Origin: Streptomyces sp. STR69
GTDB taxonomy: Bacteria > Actinomycetota > Actinomycetes > Streptomycetales > Streptomycetaceae
Length of the DNA: 64,000 bases
Assembly: GCF_024519455.1 (NCBI RefSeq)
Contig: NZ_JALJRY010000020.1
Coordinates: forward strand, 62,001 to 126,000
Direction: 5' to 3'
Part shown: in pieces, positions 48,921 through 57,995 of the stretch
Numbering within the stretch: the stretch's first letter is position 1
Layout: each line of letters begins with the position of its first letter
Program-made: the position numbers and the translations under genes
The notes under the pieces: model-generated
What the model was told of the DNA's origin: nothing
The model's input: the letters and a program-made list of their open reading frames with translations, nothing else
The model's database searches: none

Positions 48921-49577
48921 TCAGCCGGGCTCCAGCCCCGCGTCCCGTGCCAGCAGCGCCGCCTGTACCCGGTTCTCGCACCGCAGCTTCGTCAGGATCC
49001 GGCTGACGTACGTCTTCACCGTCGCCTCGCTCACATGGATCCGCTCGCCCGCGTCGGCGTTCGACAAGCCCTCACCGAGCAGTGCGAGCACTTCCAGCTC
49101 GCGGGTGCTCAGCGTCTCCAGCCGCCGCCGCGCCTCCTCGCCACGCGCCGCGGACTGCCCCGAGGCGAGAGAGTCGACCACATGGCGGGTGGCGGCCGGC
49201 GACAGATACGCGTTCCCGGCCGCAGCCGCCCGCACGGCCTGGATCAGTTCGGCCGGCGCCGAGTCCTTCAGCAGGAACCCGGCGCCTCCCTGGCTCAGCG
49301 CACGCAGCACGTTCTCCCGCTCGCCGAACGTCGTCAGGATCAGCGGACGTACGGCCGGTGCCACTCGCCGCAGCTCGGCCAGTGCGGACAACCCGTCCAG
49401 CACGGGCATCTGGATGTCCAGCAGCGCCACGTCGACGGAGTGGGCGCGGACCAGGTCGACCGCCTCGCGACCGTTGGCCGCCTCCACCACGACGTCGATG
49501 TCGTCGGCGGAGGTGAGGATCATCCTGATGCCCGCCCGGATGAGCGGTTCGTCATCCGCGACGAGGACTCTGATCAC
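48921..49577 (-). CDS. NarL/LuxR-family response regulator
   Basis: A 218-aa two-domain regulator. Receiver: VLVADDEPLIRAGIRMILTS, phosphoacceptor in VDVALLDIQMPVLDGLSALA, Thr in PLILTTFGE, Lys in GFLLKDSAPAELIQAVRA. The LuxR HTH: RLETLSTRELEVLALLGEGL, SNADAGERIHVSEATVKTYV. It is downstream of the sensor kinase on the same strand with a 31-bp gap, so the two form a pair. The targets are unknown. Confidence 0.94.
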   Translation of the reverse strand: MIRVLVADDEPLIRAGIRMILTSADDIDVVVEAANGREAVDLVRAHSVDVALLDIQMPVLDGLSALAELRRVAPAVRPLILTTFGERENVLRALSQGGAGFLLKDSAPAELIQAVRAAAAGNAYLSPAATRHVVDSLASGQSAARGEEARRRLETLSTRELEVLALLGEGLSNADAGERIHVSEATVKTYVSRILTKLRCENRVQAALLARDAGLEPG

Positions 49578-49608
49578 AACTCTCCTGCAGAACGTGCGGC
49601 GATGGCTG

Positions 49609-51366
49609 CTACTTGACCAAGTAGGCCCTTTTCTCGATCAGTTTGCCGTCCTTGAAGCAGAAGCGGTAGGCGGGCATCTTGTCACCCTGGTTCGGCCAGT
49701 CCTCCGTCGACAGGTACGACGCGCACGTCGCTCCCCGCGGTACAGCGGGCGACTGGTCGTCGTCTATGGACCCGGCCAGGAACGACTTACCGTGCGGCAA
49801 CCTGTCCCGCACAGCCGTCTCGGTGTCCCCGACCTTCGCGGAGTTGTAGACGGACGGCTGGATCATGAGTTTGTCGGACTCCTTCTCCACCAGGTTGACG
49901 ATCAGCACGACGGCCAGTACCCCGAGAACCAGGAAGGTCACCACTGCGGCACTGCACCCGATCACGAGGCCTTTCCCCTTGCGTCCCATGGCGATGTCGA
50001 ACTCCTTCTGCCTGTCCGGCGCACCGGACCAGTCGATGTCCGCACCACCGTCGCCGGGCAGCACCCCTTCGCTCTGCCCCCGGAAGTCGTTCGCCCCGTC
50101 GACGAACGTCGTTCCTTTCCGCATCGAGTCCGCCCGCAGCTGGTCCCCGTCCGGCGTGCGCGACGGGGGGCCGTACGGCAGAACGCCCGCGACCCGGAAC
50201 CCGCCCTCGGCCGTGGAGCCCGTGTGCACCATGCCGCCGACCAGTCGGGCCCGCTCCTGAAGGCCCGTGAGGCCCTGCCCGCCGCTGACCACGGTGTGCC
50301 GTCCGCCGCCGGTCGTCACCGGAATCGGCCCGTTGGCGACCTCGACCACCAGGGAGTCCGGCTCGTACCGCAACTCGACGGCGATCGATGCCCCCGGCGC
50401 GTGCTTCAGGGCGTTGGTCAGCGACTCCTGCACGATCCGGTATGCCGCGTGGTCGGCGGCGGGGGTCAGTTGCCGTGCCTCGCCCGCCTGCCGTAGCTCC
50501 ACGACCGAATGCGCGCCGCGCGACGTCGCCACCAGGGCGGCTATCCCCGCCACACCCCTGGCCGCGGGCTCCGGGTCGGCCTCCTGCTCCCGGGCCCGGT
50601 CCGGTGTGCCGTCGTGCAGGATGCCGACGGCCTCGCGCAGTTCGTGCATCGCGGCCACGGACGCCTCCCGCAGGATGCCGACCACCTCGCGCTGCCCGTC
50701 CGTCAGGTCCCGGTCCACCTCCAGGGCGCCCGTGTGGACGGCGATCAGCGCCAGTTGGTGGCCGAGGCTGTCGTGCATGTCCTGCGCGATGCGCTGCCGC
50801 TCGCGCAGGCGTGCGTGGGACGCGATGATCTCGCGTTCGCGCAGCAGTTGGGCGTTGTGCTCGTGCAACGCGTGCACGAGCCTGCGCCGCTGGGCGCGGT
50901 AGCGACTGGTGAGACCGGGCACGACCGTCGTCGCCAGGAACGCGAGCGTGGTGAACACCAGCGTTTGCACCGTGAACAGGCCGAGTGGCGATTGGCTGAC
51001 GGACAGTCCCGTGTAGAGGACATAGGTGGTCCCGAACAGTGCGAGCGCCCGCCGCGGCGCCTCGATCCGCGCCCCGGCCGACCAGCTCGCGGCCATCAGC
51101 ACGAGCCCGAAACTGCCGAACCCACCGGCGATCGCACCCGTGAGAACCAGCACGGTCGCCGGGAAGGACCGCCGCAGCAGCGAGAGCACCATGGCGGTCA
51201 CCGCCCCGGCGATCATCAGCGGCACGCCCTCGCCGATGAAACTCAGCATCCCGATCAGGCCCAGCGCGAGGGCCAGCACCGCTTCGCCGACGACCTGCCG
51301 CCGGGACCACAGATGTGCCGCACCCAACTGCTTCCGGACCTCGCGCGCCTTCGTCTTCACGTCCAC
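49609..51366 (-). CDS. NarL-type sensor kinase with C-terminal transmembrane/BamE-like extension
   Basis: A 585-aa kinase. Residues about 25-150 hold several membrane spans; the HisKA_3 helix is ARLRERQRIAQDMHDSLGHQ with the phospho-His at about 198; the HATPase (about 310-410) has HAAYRIVQESLTNALKHAPG and GLTGLQERARLVGGMV. Instead of ending there, about 175 residues follow: a linker (GANDFRGQSEGVLPG), a new span GLVIGCSAAVVTFLVLGVLA near 480, and an outside region with KVGDTETAVRDRLPHGKSFL and a Cys in CASYLSTEDW. This last part resembles a SmpA/BamE-like domain. Start GTG 51366. Confidence 0.85.
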   Translation of the reverse strand: MDVKTKAREVRKQLGAAHLWSRRQVVGEAVLALALGLIGMLSFIGEGVPLMIAGAVTAMVLSLLRRSFPATVLVLTGAIAGGFGSFGLVLMAASWSAGARIEAPRRALALFGTTYVLYTGLSVSQSPLGLFTVQTLVFTTLAFLATTVVPGLTSRYRAQRRRLVHALHEHNAQLLREREIIASHARLRERQRIAQDMHDSLGHQLALIAVHTGALEVDRDLTDGQREVVGILREASVAAMHELREAVGILHDGTPDRAREQEADPEPAARGVAGIAALVATSRGAHSVVELRQAGEARQLTPAADHAAYRIVQESLTNALKHAPGASIAVELRYEPDSLVVEVANGPIPVTTGGGRHTVVSGGQGLTGLQERARLVGGMVHTGSTAEGGFRVAGVLPYGPPSRTPDGDQLRADSMRKGTTFVDGANDFRGQSEGVLPGDGGADIDWSGAPDRQKEFDIAMGRKGKGLVIGCSAAVVTFLVLGVLAVVLIVNLVEKESDKLMIQPSVYNSAKVGDTETAVRDRLPHGKSFLAGSIDDDQSPAVPRGATCASYLSTEDWPNQGDKMPAYRFCFKDGKLIEKRAYLVK

Positions 51367-51487
51367 GCGCCAACGGTAGACATCAACGCCCGCGCGCACA
51401 GCCTCCGTTCGTCGCAACCACGAGCGACCAAAGTCGTACGGCGGGCCGAGGCGTCGGCAGGCCAAGCCACGTGTTGTCGAGAGTCCG

Positions 51488-51799
51488 TCAGCCGTTGTCG
51501 CTGAAGGACTTGACCTGGCACTCCACCCTGTACTTGTCGAAGCCGGGCAGGTTCATGCTGTCACCGCTGACCAGTCCCCAATTCCCGTCGGAGACCACGC
51601 TCTTGATCCCGTGACCGTTCATGCACTTGACCATGGCCCGCACACCGTCGATGTGGCGGCGATTCCTCGCCGGATCCATTTCCACCGGCTGAAGAGGGTA
51701 TTTCAAGTCGCACGCGGAACGGGTCGTCGAGGAACTCCCGGTGCCGGAGGATGGCCGACTCCGCACGACACCCGTACGCCATCGGCCTGTTGGGCTCAT
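51488..51799 (-). CDS. hypothetical protein, possibly truncated
   Basis: A 103-aa frame whose C-terminal half looks real: IDGVRAMVKCMNGHGIKSVV then SDGNWGLVSGDSMNLPGFDK and YRVECQVKSF. Two Cys in spaced CM-x-GHG and VECQV patterns resemble small secreted Streptomyces proteins of unknown role with a CM-x-x-x-G core. The N-terminal 35 residues (Arg/Ser-rich) are atypical, so an upstream part may be lost or the true start may be internal. No function is assigned. Confidence 0.45.
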   Translation of the reverse strand: MSPTGRWRTGVVRSRPSSGTGSSSTTRSACDLKYPLQPVEMDPARNRRHIDGVRAMVKCMNGHGIKSVVSDGNWGLVSGDSMNLPGFDKYRVECQVKSFSDNG

Positions 51800-51931
51800 G
51801 CCCTGACATCGCCGGCCGTGCGCGGCAGCTCAGCCAACTACGACCGAGTCGTCCGCTCGTCGCGCCACCGCCCGCCCCCTGACCTGCAAGAGCTTCTGCA
51901 CCGACACTTGGTCGAAGGGGCCACGGGCTGC

Positions 51932-52588
51932 TCAGGACCGATTCCATACAAGCGTATAGCGCCAGAACAATCGCCGCCGCACTCGTGCGCCGGGGAGGAC
52001 GTCTCTGGCTTCACGGACGATGTCGTCGAAGGTCATGTCCGCTGAGCGAGTAGGGGCCGTCATGGAGACGGGCCGCTGCGCGGGGCGCCCCTTGTTCTTC
52101 AGCCAGCCCGTGGCGGCGTTGGCCGGAATGGCGATGGCGCCGAGCAGGTGGTCTGCCGGGGTCTGTGCGCGGGACAGGCCGACGATCACCAGGGTTCCTC
52201 CCGGCGCCAGCTGACGGCGGAAACGGGTGAGTGCCTGGGCGAACGGCAGGTGGTGGATCGTGGCGACGCACGTGATGACGTCGTATGGGCCTGCCGGGGA
52301 TTCGGTAATTGCATCCGCGACGGTGAAGGTGACGGGGAGTCCGGAAGGGGTCAGCTTTCGGGCCTGAGCTGTGATCACCGGATCGGAATCGACGGCCTGC
52401 ACAGAGTCGGCTCGTCCGGCGAGGAGTCTTGCAAGGTCGCCGCTGCCGGAACCGACGTCCAGGGCGCGGTGGAAGCGCCTCGGCAACTGCCGCAGGATCC
52501 AGCGATGGTAGTGGGCGTTGTGGTCCCAGGGATAAGCGGCGTTGAAGCGTTCAAGAGCCCGCAGCGCACGAGGCGACAAGATCTTCAT
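51932..52588 (-). CDS. class I SAM-dependent methyltransferase
   Basis: A 218-aa methyltransferase. After AAYPWDHNAHYHRWILRQL, motif I is RALDVGSGSGDLARLLAG, motif II is VQAVDSDPVITAQARKL, motif III is YDVITCVATIHHLPFAQAL and the post-motif reads LAPGGTLVIVGL. It is followed by a basic C-terminus. The HHL-F block suggests a small-molecule or lipid acceptor. It has its own promoter region upstream and is divergent from the GH78-like gene across about 270 bp. Confidence 0.88.
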   Translation of the reverse strand: MKILSPRALRALERFNAAYPWDHNAHYHRWILRQLPRRFHRALDVGSGSGDLARLLAGRADSVQAVDSDPVITAQARKLTPSGLPVTFTVADAITESPAGPYDVITCVATIHHLPFAQALTRFRRQLAPGGTLVIVGLSRAQTPADHLLGAIAIPANAATGWLKNKGRPAQRPVSMTAPTRSADMTFDDIVREARDVLPGARVRRRLFWRYTLVWNRS

Positions 52589-52858
52589 TGCCGCAGTCCA
52601 TCAAGTTCCTGCGGCATGCGCACCCTGTTCCGAACAGAGTTCAATCGCCTGCGGGTTGTCGGACGCAGCCCATCGCCCGACGGTGCGCGGGGTGCGGCCG
52701 ATGTCACCCCTGGCTTGACTCCCCGTATGACCTGACCGACGCCCGATACGTCGAACAACTTCTGTCCCAACGCTGTACGGGATTCCGGTGTTCGAGATAC
52801 CGTCACCACGCAGCTGCCGAGTGAAACGATTCAATCCACTGCCGCACAAGGGGACAGT

Positions 52859-55495
52859 ATGGCGTCGAACAACACACCGGATAAGGGCATTTCCCGTCGC
52901 GCAGCTCTGGCCGCAGCAGGCACCGTCGGACTCACCGCAGTGTCCCTCTCGACCGGACTTCCCACGGCGGAGGCACTCCCCGCCGCGGAAGCCTCCGCTT
53001 CACTCACCGGCAGCCCGTCGCACCGCGCCGGCGGCTGGCACCGTTACGTCCAGGGACCCTCCTCGCGCACGGTCCGGCCGGTGCGGATCGTCGCGTCGAC
53101 CGGAGACGTGAAGAACCCCAACGCGCTGCTCAAGCCCGGCGGTTCCAGATCCGTCCTGCGGCGCCCGCAGCCCGCGGCGGCGCCCACCTGGCCCGCCGGC
53201 ACCACGGCCGAAGCCTCGTCGGCGCACGCGGGCAACAACGGCAACGACGGACAACCGCGCACCTACGACGCCTCCAACGCGATCGACGGAAACCCGGACA
53301 CCTTCTGGAACGACGACACGCTCGGAGTGTTCCCCGACGTCCTCACCATCACCGCGCCGCAGGTCGCGACCCTGCAGGGCATCACGGTGATCTCCAACAG
53401 CGACGGCGTGCCGACCGACTACACCGTCGACGTGTGGCGCGACGGCGACTGGCACACCGCCGCGACGGTCACCGGCAACGACGCGGTACAGAAGGCCGTT
53501 CCGTTCACGGAGCCGGTCGGCACCGGTCGCGTGCGCATCACGGTGACCCACGCCCAGGACACCTCGCACGGCAACTTCACCCGGATCAACGAGGTCTGGC
53601 CCGCACCGGTCGAGCCGATCCCCGTGCCCAGCGTCACGGTGGACTTCGGCAAGGTCGTGGTCGGATTTCCGCAGATCAGGTTCACCTCCGCCTCCGCCAA
53701 CTCCCCAGGTGTACGCGTCGCGTTCTCCGAGACCCGCCAATTCCTCACCGACCGCTCGGACTTCACCCGCTCCGACCAGGCGGGCGGCGCCGGACAGGGC
53801 ACGGACCAGTTCGCCGTACCCGCGAAGGGCGCCAACTGGACCGACCACAAAGGCTTCCAGACCGGTGACAAGGTCTTCGCGGACGGACTGCACGGATTCC
53901 GCTACCTCAAGATCAGCCTCGACGCACTCGCCACGGACAGCCCCGCCGCGCAGCCCTGGGGGACGGTCGAAATCGACTCCGTGGCCCTGCAGTTCACCGC
54001 GTACGTGGGCACACCGAGCACCTACCGGGGCTGGTTCCTGTGCTCCGACGACGAGTTGAATCGTTACTGGTACGGCGCCGCCTACACCAACGAACTGGTC
54101 ACCGACACCTTCCGCCAGGACGACGTCGATCCACGCAACGCCTGGAGCGCCACGCTGGAGGGGAAGTTGGTCCTCCAGGACGGTGCGAAGCGTGACCGCG
54201 ACCCGTACGTCGGCGACCTCGCCGTCTCCGCCCGCACCCTCTACCTCACCCACGACGACGCGGCAGCCGCGGCCCGCAACGTCCTGGCCGACCTCGCCGA
54301 CCACCAGCGCGCCGACGGCTGGATACCGCCCGCATCCATCGGCAACTACACCCTGCCCCTCTTCGACTATCCGCTGTACTGGGTCACTTGCAGCTGGGAC
54401 TACGTCCTCTACACCGGGGACCGCCAGTACGCGACGCGCTACTACCCCACCCTGCTGAAGGTCCTGGACACCTGGTACCCCAGCGTCACGGACGACGCGG
54501 GCCTGCTGAGCAAGGGCCTCAACGGGACCGGCGGCTACGGCGACTACGCGTTCCTCGGCCGCACCGGCCGCGTCACCTACTACAACGCGCTCTACGTCCA
54601 AGCCCTCCAGAACGCCGCCCGGTTGGCGCGACTGCTGGGGCAGAAGGCCGACGCCACTCGGTGGAGCGGGCGGGCGGACAAGGTCGCGCAGGCCGTCAAC
54701 TCGCTGCTGTGGGACGCGGACGCGGGTGCGTACCTGGACTCCTCGACGGGTGCGGTGCGACACGCCCAGGACGGCAACTCCCTCGCCGTCGTCACCGGCA
54801 TCGCCGACGCGGCCCGTGCCACCTCCGCGCTCGCCCATCTCGACGCGACGACGAAACGGGCGTACGGGAACGCCTTCATGGACAATGACACGATCTTCGA
54901 CCAGGCCTCCCAGCGGGTCTACGCCTTCACCTCCTACCCGGAGATCGAGGCCCGCTTCCTCACCGGTCAGGCCGACTCCGCGCTCGACCAGATCCGCCGT
55001 ATGTACGGCTGGATGGACAAGAACGACCCCGGCATCACCAACTGGGAAGGCATCGGCCCGAACGGGTCCCTGTACGAGGACGCGTACACCAGCATGGCGC
55101 ACGGCTGGTCCACCGGAGTCCTGCCCGCGCTCACCAACAACCTCCTCGGCGCCCGGCCGACCTCACCCGGCTACGCCACCTGGGAAGTGCGCCCGCAGCC
55201 CGGCGGAGTCGACTGGGCGACGGGGCAACTCCCCACCCCGCACGGCCCGTTGGGCGTCGAGTGGGAGAACAGCACCCGCGTCTTCCGCCTCACCGTCCGG
55301 GTACCCAAGCACACCCAGGGCTCCGTCGTCCTGCCCGGAGACGCGAGCGGGCAACGCGTGTCCGTCGGTCGGCGGACCCTCTGGGACGGGAAGCGGGCGT
55401 CGACCCCCGACGTGACCGTGGTCGACGGCACAGTCACGGTGTCGGGTCTCGGCCCGGGCGAGCACAGCCTCGTGAGCGAGACGCGCGGCAACTGA
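52859..55495 (+). CDS. Tat-exported GH78-like alpha-L-rhamnosidase with a discoidin-type domain
   Basis: An 878-aa secreted enzyme. A Tat signal (GISRRAALAAAGTVGLTAVS) is followed by a coagulation-factor F5/8-type discoidin domain at about 120-250 (AIDGNPDTFWNDD, TINEVWP-like ending). A beta-sandwich region (FTSASANSPGVRVAFSETRQ) precedes an (alpha/alpha)6 barrel from about 390 with DTFRQDDVDPRNAWSATLEG, ARTLYLTHDD, YWVTCSWDYVLYTGDRQYAT and YTSMAHGWSTGV, and a C-terminal beta domain. These fit GH78. It is a lone gene; the polysaccharide or glycoside it attacks is unknown. Confidence 0.85.
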   Translation: MASNNTPDKGISRRAALAAAGTVGLTAVSLSTGLPTAEALPAAEASASLTGSPSHRAGGWHRYVQGPSSRTVRPVRIVASTGDVKNPNALLKPGGSRSVLRRPQPAAAPTWPAGTTAEASSAHAGNNGNDGQPRTYDASNAIDGNPDTFWNDDTLGVFPDVLTITAPQVATLQGITVISNSDGVPTDYTVDVWRDGDWHTAATVTGNDAVQKAVPFTEPVGTGRVRITVTHAQDTSHGNFTRINEVWPAPVEPIPVPSVTVDFGKVVVGFPQIRFTSASANSPGVRVAFSETRQFLTDRSDFTRSDQAGGAGQGTDQFAVPAKGANWTDHKGFQTGDKVFADGLHGFRYLKISLDALATDSPAAQPWGTVEIDSVALQFTAYVGTPSTYRGWFLCSDDELNRYWYGAAYTNELVTDTFRQDDVDPRNAWSATLEGKLVLQDGAKRDRDPYVGDLAVSARTLYLTHDDAAAAARNVLADLADHQRADGWIPPASIGNYTLPLFDYPLYWVTCSWDYVLYTGDRQYATRYYPTLLKVLDTWYPSVTDDAGLLSKGLNGTGGYGDYAFLGRTGRVTYYNALYVQALQNAARLARLLGQKADATRWSGRADKVAQAVNSLLWDADAGAYLDSSTGAVRHAQDGNSLAVVTGIADAARATSALAHLDATTKRAYGNAFMDNDTIFDQASQRVYAFTSYPEIEARFLTGQADSALDQIRRMYGWMDKNDPGITNWEGIGPNGSLYEDAYTSMAHGWSTGVLPALTNNLLGARPTSPGYATWEVRPQPGGVDWATGQLPTPHGPLGVEWENSTRVFRLTVRVPKHTQGSVVLPGDASGQRVSVGRRTLWDGKRASTPDVTVVDGTVTVSGLGPGEHSLVSETRGN

Positions 55496-55529
55496 CCGCA
55501 TTCGGGGCCCCGTTGGCCCACCACCGCAG

Positions 55530-55577
55530 CGAAACGCTCCGGGACAGGCCGATGTGCGTCTGTCCCGGAGCGTTTCG
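55530..55577. terminator. bidirectional hairpin terminator
   Basis: A perfect inverted repeat with 18-bp arms (CGAAACGCTCCGGGACAG / CTGTCCCGGAGCGTTTCG) and a 12-base loop between the convergent GH78-like and acyltransferase genes. It ends 7 bp after the stop of the leftward gene at 55585 and 35 bp after that of the GH78-like gene. It is the strongest hairpin seen in the window. Confidence 0.85.
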
Positions 55578-55584
55578 GCCCCGG

Positions 55585-56793
55585 TCAAGACGCCGGTGAG
55601 CGTACCGGGACGGCGACCGGCTCCAGTCGCCATACACGGAACCGTTCGCGACGCATCAGGGGCCGTTCGACGAGGGCGTACGAGGCGAAAGCCGTCACGA
55701 GTGTCGCCGCGAGGCCGGCCGGGAGCAACGGGTCGCCGCGTACCCCGAGGTCGTGGAGCAACCGGATGACGGGGTAGTGCCACAGGTACATCCCGTAGCT
55801 CAGGTTGCGTCCGATCCACACCGGCGCGGACAGCGACAGCAGACGGGTGGGCCACGCCTCGGGGCGCAGGTCCAACGCGGCCACCACACAGGCCGTCAGC
55901 AGAGCGGCGGCCAGGAACCCCACCGTGTACCAGACCGGATTCCATCCGCTGACCTCGGTGATCGGGATCCGCCAGGCGATCAGCCCCAGCAGCACGAGCG
56001 CGGGGCAGCACAGTCGCCCCGCCCAGCGGCGCAGCAGGGCCAGCCGGGGGTCGTCGGCGCGCAGCCGGGCCAGCACGAGGGCCAGCAGAGCGCCGACGAG
56101 GAGCTGGTCGGCGCGGGTGTCGGGGCCGTTGTAGATACGGTGTGCCGCCGCGGGATCCCAGAGCACGGTCCGCCAGATCACCGGCAGCACGCACAGCGCC
56201 GCGACCCACCCCAGCACCGCACGCGCCCTCGCGCGCCGGAGCAGCACCAGCAGGAGGAGGGGCCAGGCCAGATAGAACTGCTCCTCCACTCCCAGGGACC
56301 AGGTGTGGCTGAGCGGTGCGGCGAGATCCGAGTACGTCCCGGCGTTCCCGGCCCGGACCAGGTTGACGACCGAACCCGCGGCCAACACCGCCGCCATCCA
56401 CGCCCCTTGGAACAGCGGCAGCGCGAACGCCACGGACAGGACGGCGGTCACCGCGCACATCACCAGCAGGGCCGGCATCAGCCGCAGCCACCGTCGGCGG
56501 TAGAACGACCACAGTCCGATACGGCCGGTACGGGCGTACTCGGTGACCAGCAGCCGGGTGATGACGAAACCGCTGATCGTGAAGAACACGTCGACGCCCA
56601 CCGAACCACCGGGCACCAGGGCGGGTTCCACGTGGTAGACGATCACCAGCACGACGGCGACCGTCCGCAGTCCGTCCAGCCCCGCCACCCGCCCACCACC
56701 GCGCAGCGCGGACGCAGAGCCCTGACTTATGTCTCTTACGTCAGGGCTCTGTCCGGTGGCCTCGTCTACCGCGCTTCGATGGAGGGTGCTCAT
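55585..56793 (-). CDS. acyltransferase 3 (OafA/YrhL) family membrane protein
   Basis: A 402-aa integral acyltransferase with about ten spans. The signature begins GLDGLRTVAVVLVIVYHVEP with the catalytic His, then GVDVFFTISGFVITRLL, RRRWLRLMPALLVMC and the SHTWSLGVEEQFYLAWPLLL block with the second active residues. The C-terminal membrane region ends in SYALVERPLMRR. Family members O-acetylate surface polysaccharides or antibiotics. It faces the GH78-like gene tail to tail; no glycosyltransferase neighbours give a substrate. The start at 56793 precedes a hairpin inside codons 15-26. Confidence 0.92.
   Translation of the reverse strand: MSTLHRSAVDEATGQSPDVRDISQGSASALRGGGRVAGLDGLRTVAVVLVIVYHVEPALVPGGSVGVDVFFTISGFVITRLLVTEYARTGRIGLWSFYRRRWLRLMPALLVMCAVTAVLSVAFALPLFQGAWMAAVLAAGSVVNLVRAGNAGTYSDLAAPLSHTWSLGVEEQFYLAWPLLLLVLLRRARARAVLGWVAALCVLPVIWRTVLWDPAAAHRIYNGPDTRADQLLVGALLALVLARLRADDPRLALLRRWAGRLCCPALVLLGLIAWRIPITEVSGWNPVWYTVGFLAAALLTACVVAALDLRPEAWPTRLLSLSAPVWIGRNLSYGMYLWHYPVIRLLHDLGVRGDPLLPAGLAATLVTAFASYALVERPLMRRERFRVWRLEPVAVPVRSPAS
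56715..56751 (-). repeat. inverted repeat inside the acyltransferase coding start
   Basis: Arms of 12 bp (CAGAGCCCTGAC / GTCAGGGCTCTG) around a 13-base loop, covering codons 15-26 of the acyltransferase gene. A hairpin this close to the start could slow translation or mark an internal regulator site. The codons read Q-S-P-D-V-R-D-I-S-Q-G-S, with no coding need for the symmetry. Confidence 0.55.
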
Positions 56794-57131
56794 AACGGCG
56801 GCGTCTGCCCAGCCGGACGGGGATCACACAAATTCTCATGTTCCTCCGGGTGACCGGTGAATCGGACACGGTGCTGAGCAGGGCGTCGCCCTGAACCCCA
56901 TGATCTACCCCGGATCGCCCTACACGATGGTGGTGCGATACCGGCCGAAGCAACTCGACGAGGCTCAAGTCCGGGAAATGTGCCCGCAGTTCACTGGTCT
57001 GCCGACGTCTGTGGCAGCCGCCCCGGAACTCCCGCTCGCCACCCTCCGGCCCGCTCATCGGTAGGGGCCGTCAGGAATCAGGCCGTGCCTGTCTGTGTCT
57101 CGACGTGGAGCATGACCGTATCGGCGAGCCC
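56794..57131. other. intergenic region with a small unassigned ORF
   Basis: A 338-bp gap between the leftward acyltransferase and the leftward PaaX gene. A 54-codon rightward frame at 56900-57064 (MIYPGSPYTMVVRYRPKQLD, then EAQVREMCPQFTGLP) is compositionally plausible but has no ribosome site and no recognised family; I do not call it. The rest holds the acyltransferase promoter. No hairpin was noticed. Confidence 0.4.
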
Positions 57132-57983
57132 CTAACCCTCGGTCAGCAGGCTTCTGGCGAACTCGTGGGCCGGTTCTGCCAAGGAGTTCCGGAGTGCGCC
57201 GAAGAGATCCGCGGCCGTCGCGCCCGACCAGGTGGCGGGGAGAAGGGTGTTGGGCAGGCCCGGGTCGAGGTAGGGCAGCCTGCGCCAGGCCGTGAGGACA
57301 TGGACGTAGTCGATGAACGCCTCCCGGTCCGACAGCGCGTCCCCGCCGGCCCCGGCCCAGCGCGCGGCCAGCGGCGTGAACTCGGCGACGAAATCGTCGT
57401 AGAGCTTCTGCAGTGCCTCCAAGTCCCACCAGCGGCCCACCTGTTCGGCGGGGTCGCCGAAGGCCACGTAGTCGGCGCGGAACAGGTCGACGTACTGGTC
57501 CAGGCCGTGCTGGAGGAGGTGGTCGCGGGTGTCGTCGAGGGCGTGGGCCGGGGCGATCCAGACTCCGGAGGAGACCGTGCCGAAGCCCAACCAGGCCAGC
57601 CGGGAACGGAGTTGGTGGCGGTGCTGCCGTTCGCTCTCGGGTACCGAGAAGACGGCGATGACCCAGCCGTCGTCGGTGGCGGCGTGGCGCTCGAAGATAC
57701 GGCGGTCACCGGTCTCCAGGACGGAGCGGGCGTACGGCGAGAGCGCGTAGCCCGCGCGGCCGTCACGTCGTTCGGCCACCAGGATCTCGCGGCGCTTCAG
57801 CCGGAAGATCGAGGAACGGACCGCCTGGGCGTCGACGTCCAGTTCGGCGAGGAGTCGGATCAGCGTGCTCACGCTGATCCAGCCGCCGACCTCGCGCGCG
57901 TAGAGGCCGTAGACCGTCACGATGAGGGATCGCGGAGGTGCGGGCTGGCCCGGGCTGTCGTCAACGAGATCGCTTGCCGTCAT
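57132..57983 (-). CDS. PaaX family transcriptional regulator
   Basis: A 283-aa GntR-like PaaX protein. The winged helix is PPRSLIVTVYGLYAREVGGW, ISVSTLIRLLAELDVDAQAV, RSSIFRLKRREILVAERRDG, and the central domain carries DGWVIAVFSVPESERQHRHQ, LAWLGFGTVSSGVWIAPAHA. PaaX represses phenylacetyl-CoA and related CoA-dependent aromatic pathways, releasing DNA on binding an aryl-CoA. It is the last gene of the leftward operon, 12 bp after the thioesterase, so it likely senses the operon's own aryl-CoA. Confidence 0.93.
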   Translation of the reverse strand: MTASDLVDDSPGQPAPPRSLIVTVYGLYAREVGGWISVSTLIRLLAELDVDAQAVRSSIFRLKRREILVAERRDGRAGYALSPYARSVLETGDRRIFERHAATDDGWVIAVFSVPESERQHRHQLRSRLAWLGFGTVSSGVWIAPAHALDDTRDHLLQHGLDQYVDLFRADYVAFGDPAEQVGRWWDLEALQKLYDDFVAEFTPLAARWAGAGGDALSDREAFIDYVHVLTAWRRLPYLDPGLPNTLLPATWSGATAADLFGALRNSLAEPAHEFARSLLTEG

Positions 57984-57995
57984 GATCGGATTATT

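Noticed and set aside
53000..55102. 700-codon open frame on the minus strand
   Set aside because: Antisense shadow of the GH78-like gene caused by GC-rich codons; its translation is Val/Arg/Gly-rich without recognisable motifs.
56900..57064. 54-codon plus-strand ORF starting MIYPGSPY
   Set aside because: Plausible composition but no ribosome site, no recognised family and no partner; kept only as a note in the intergenic entry.
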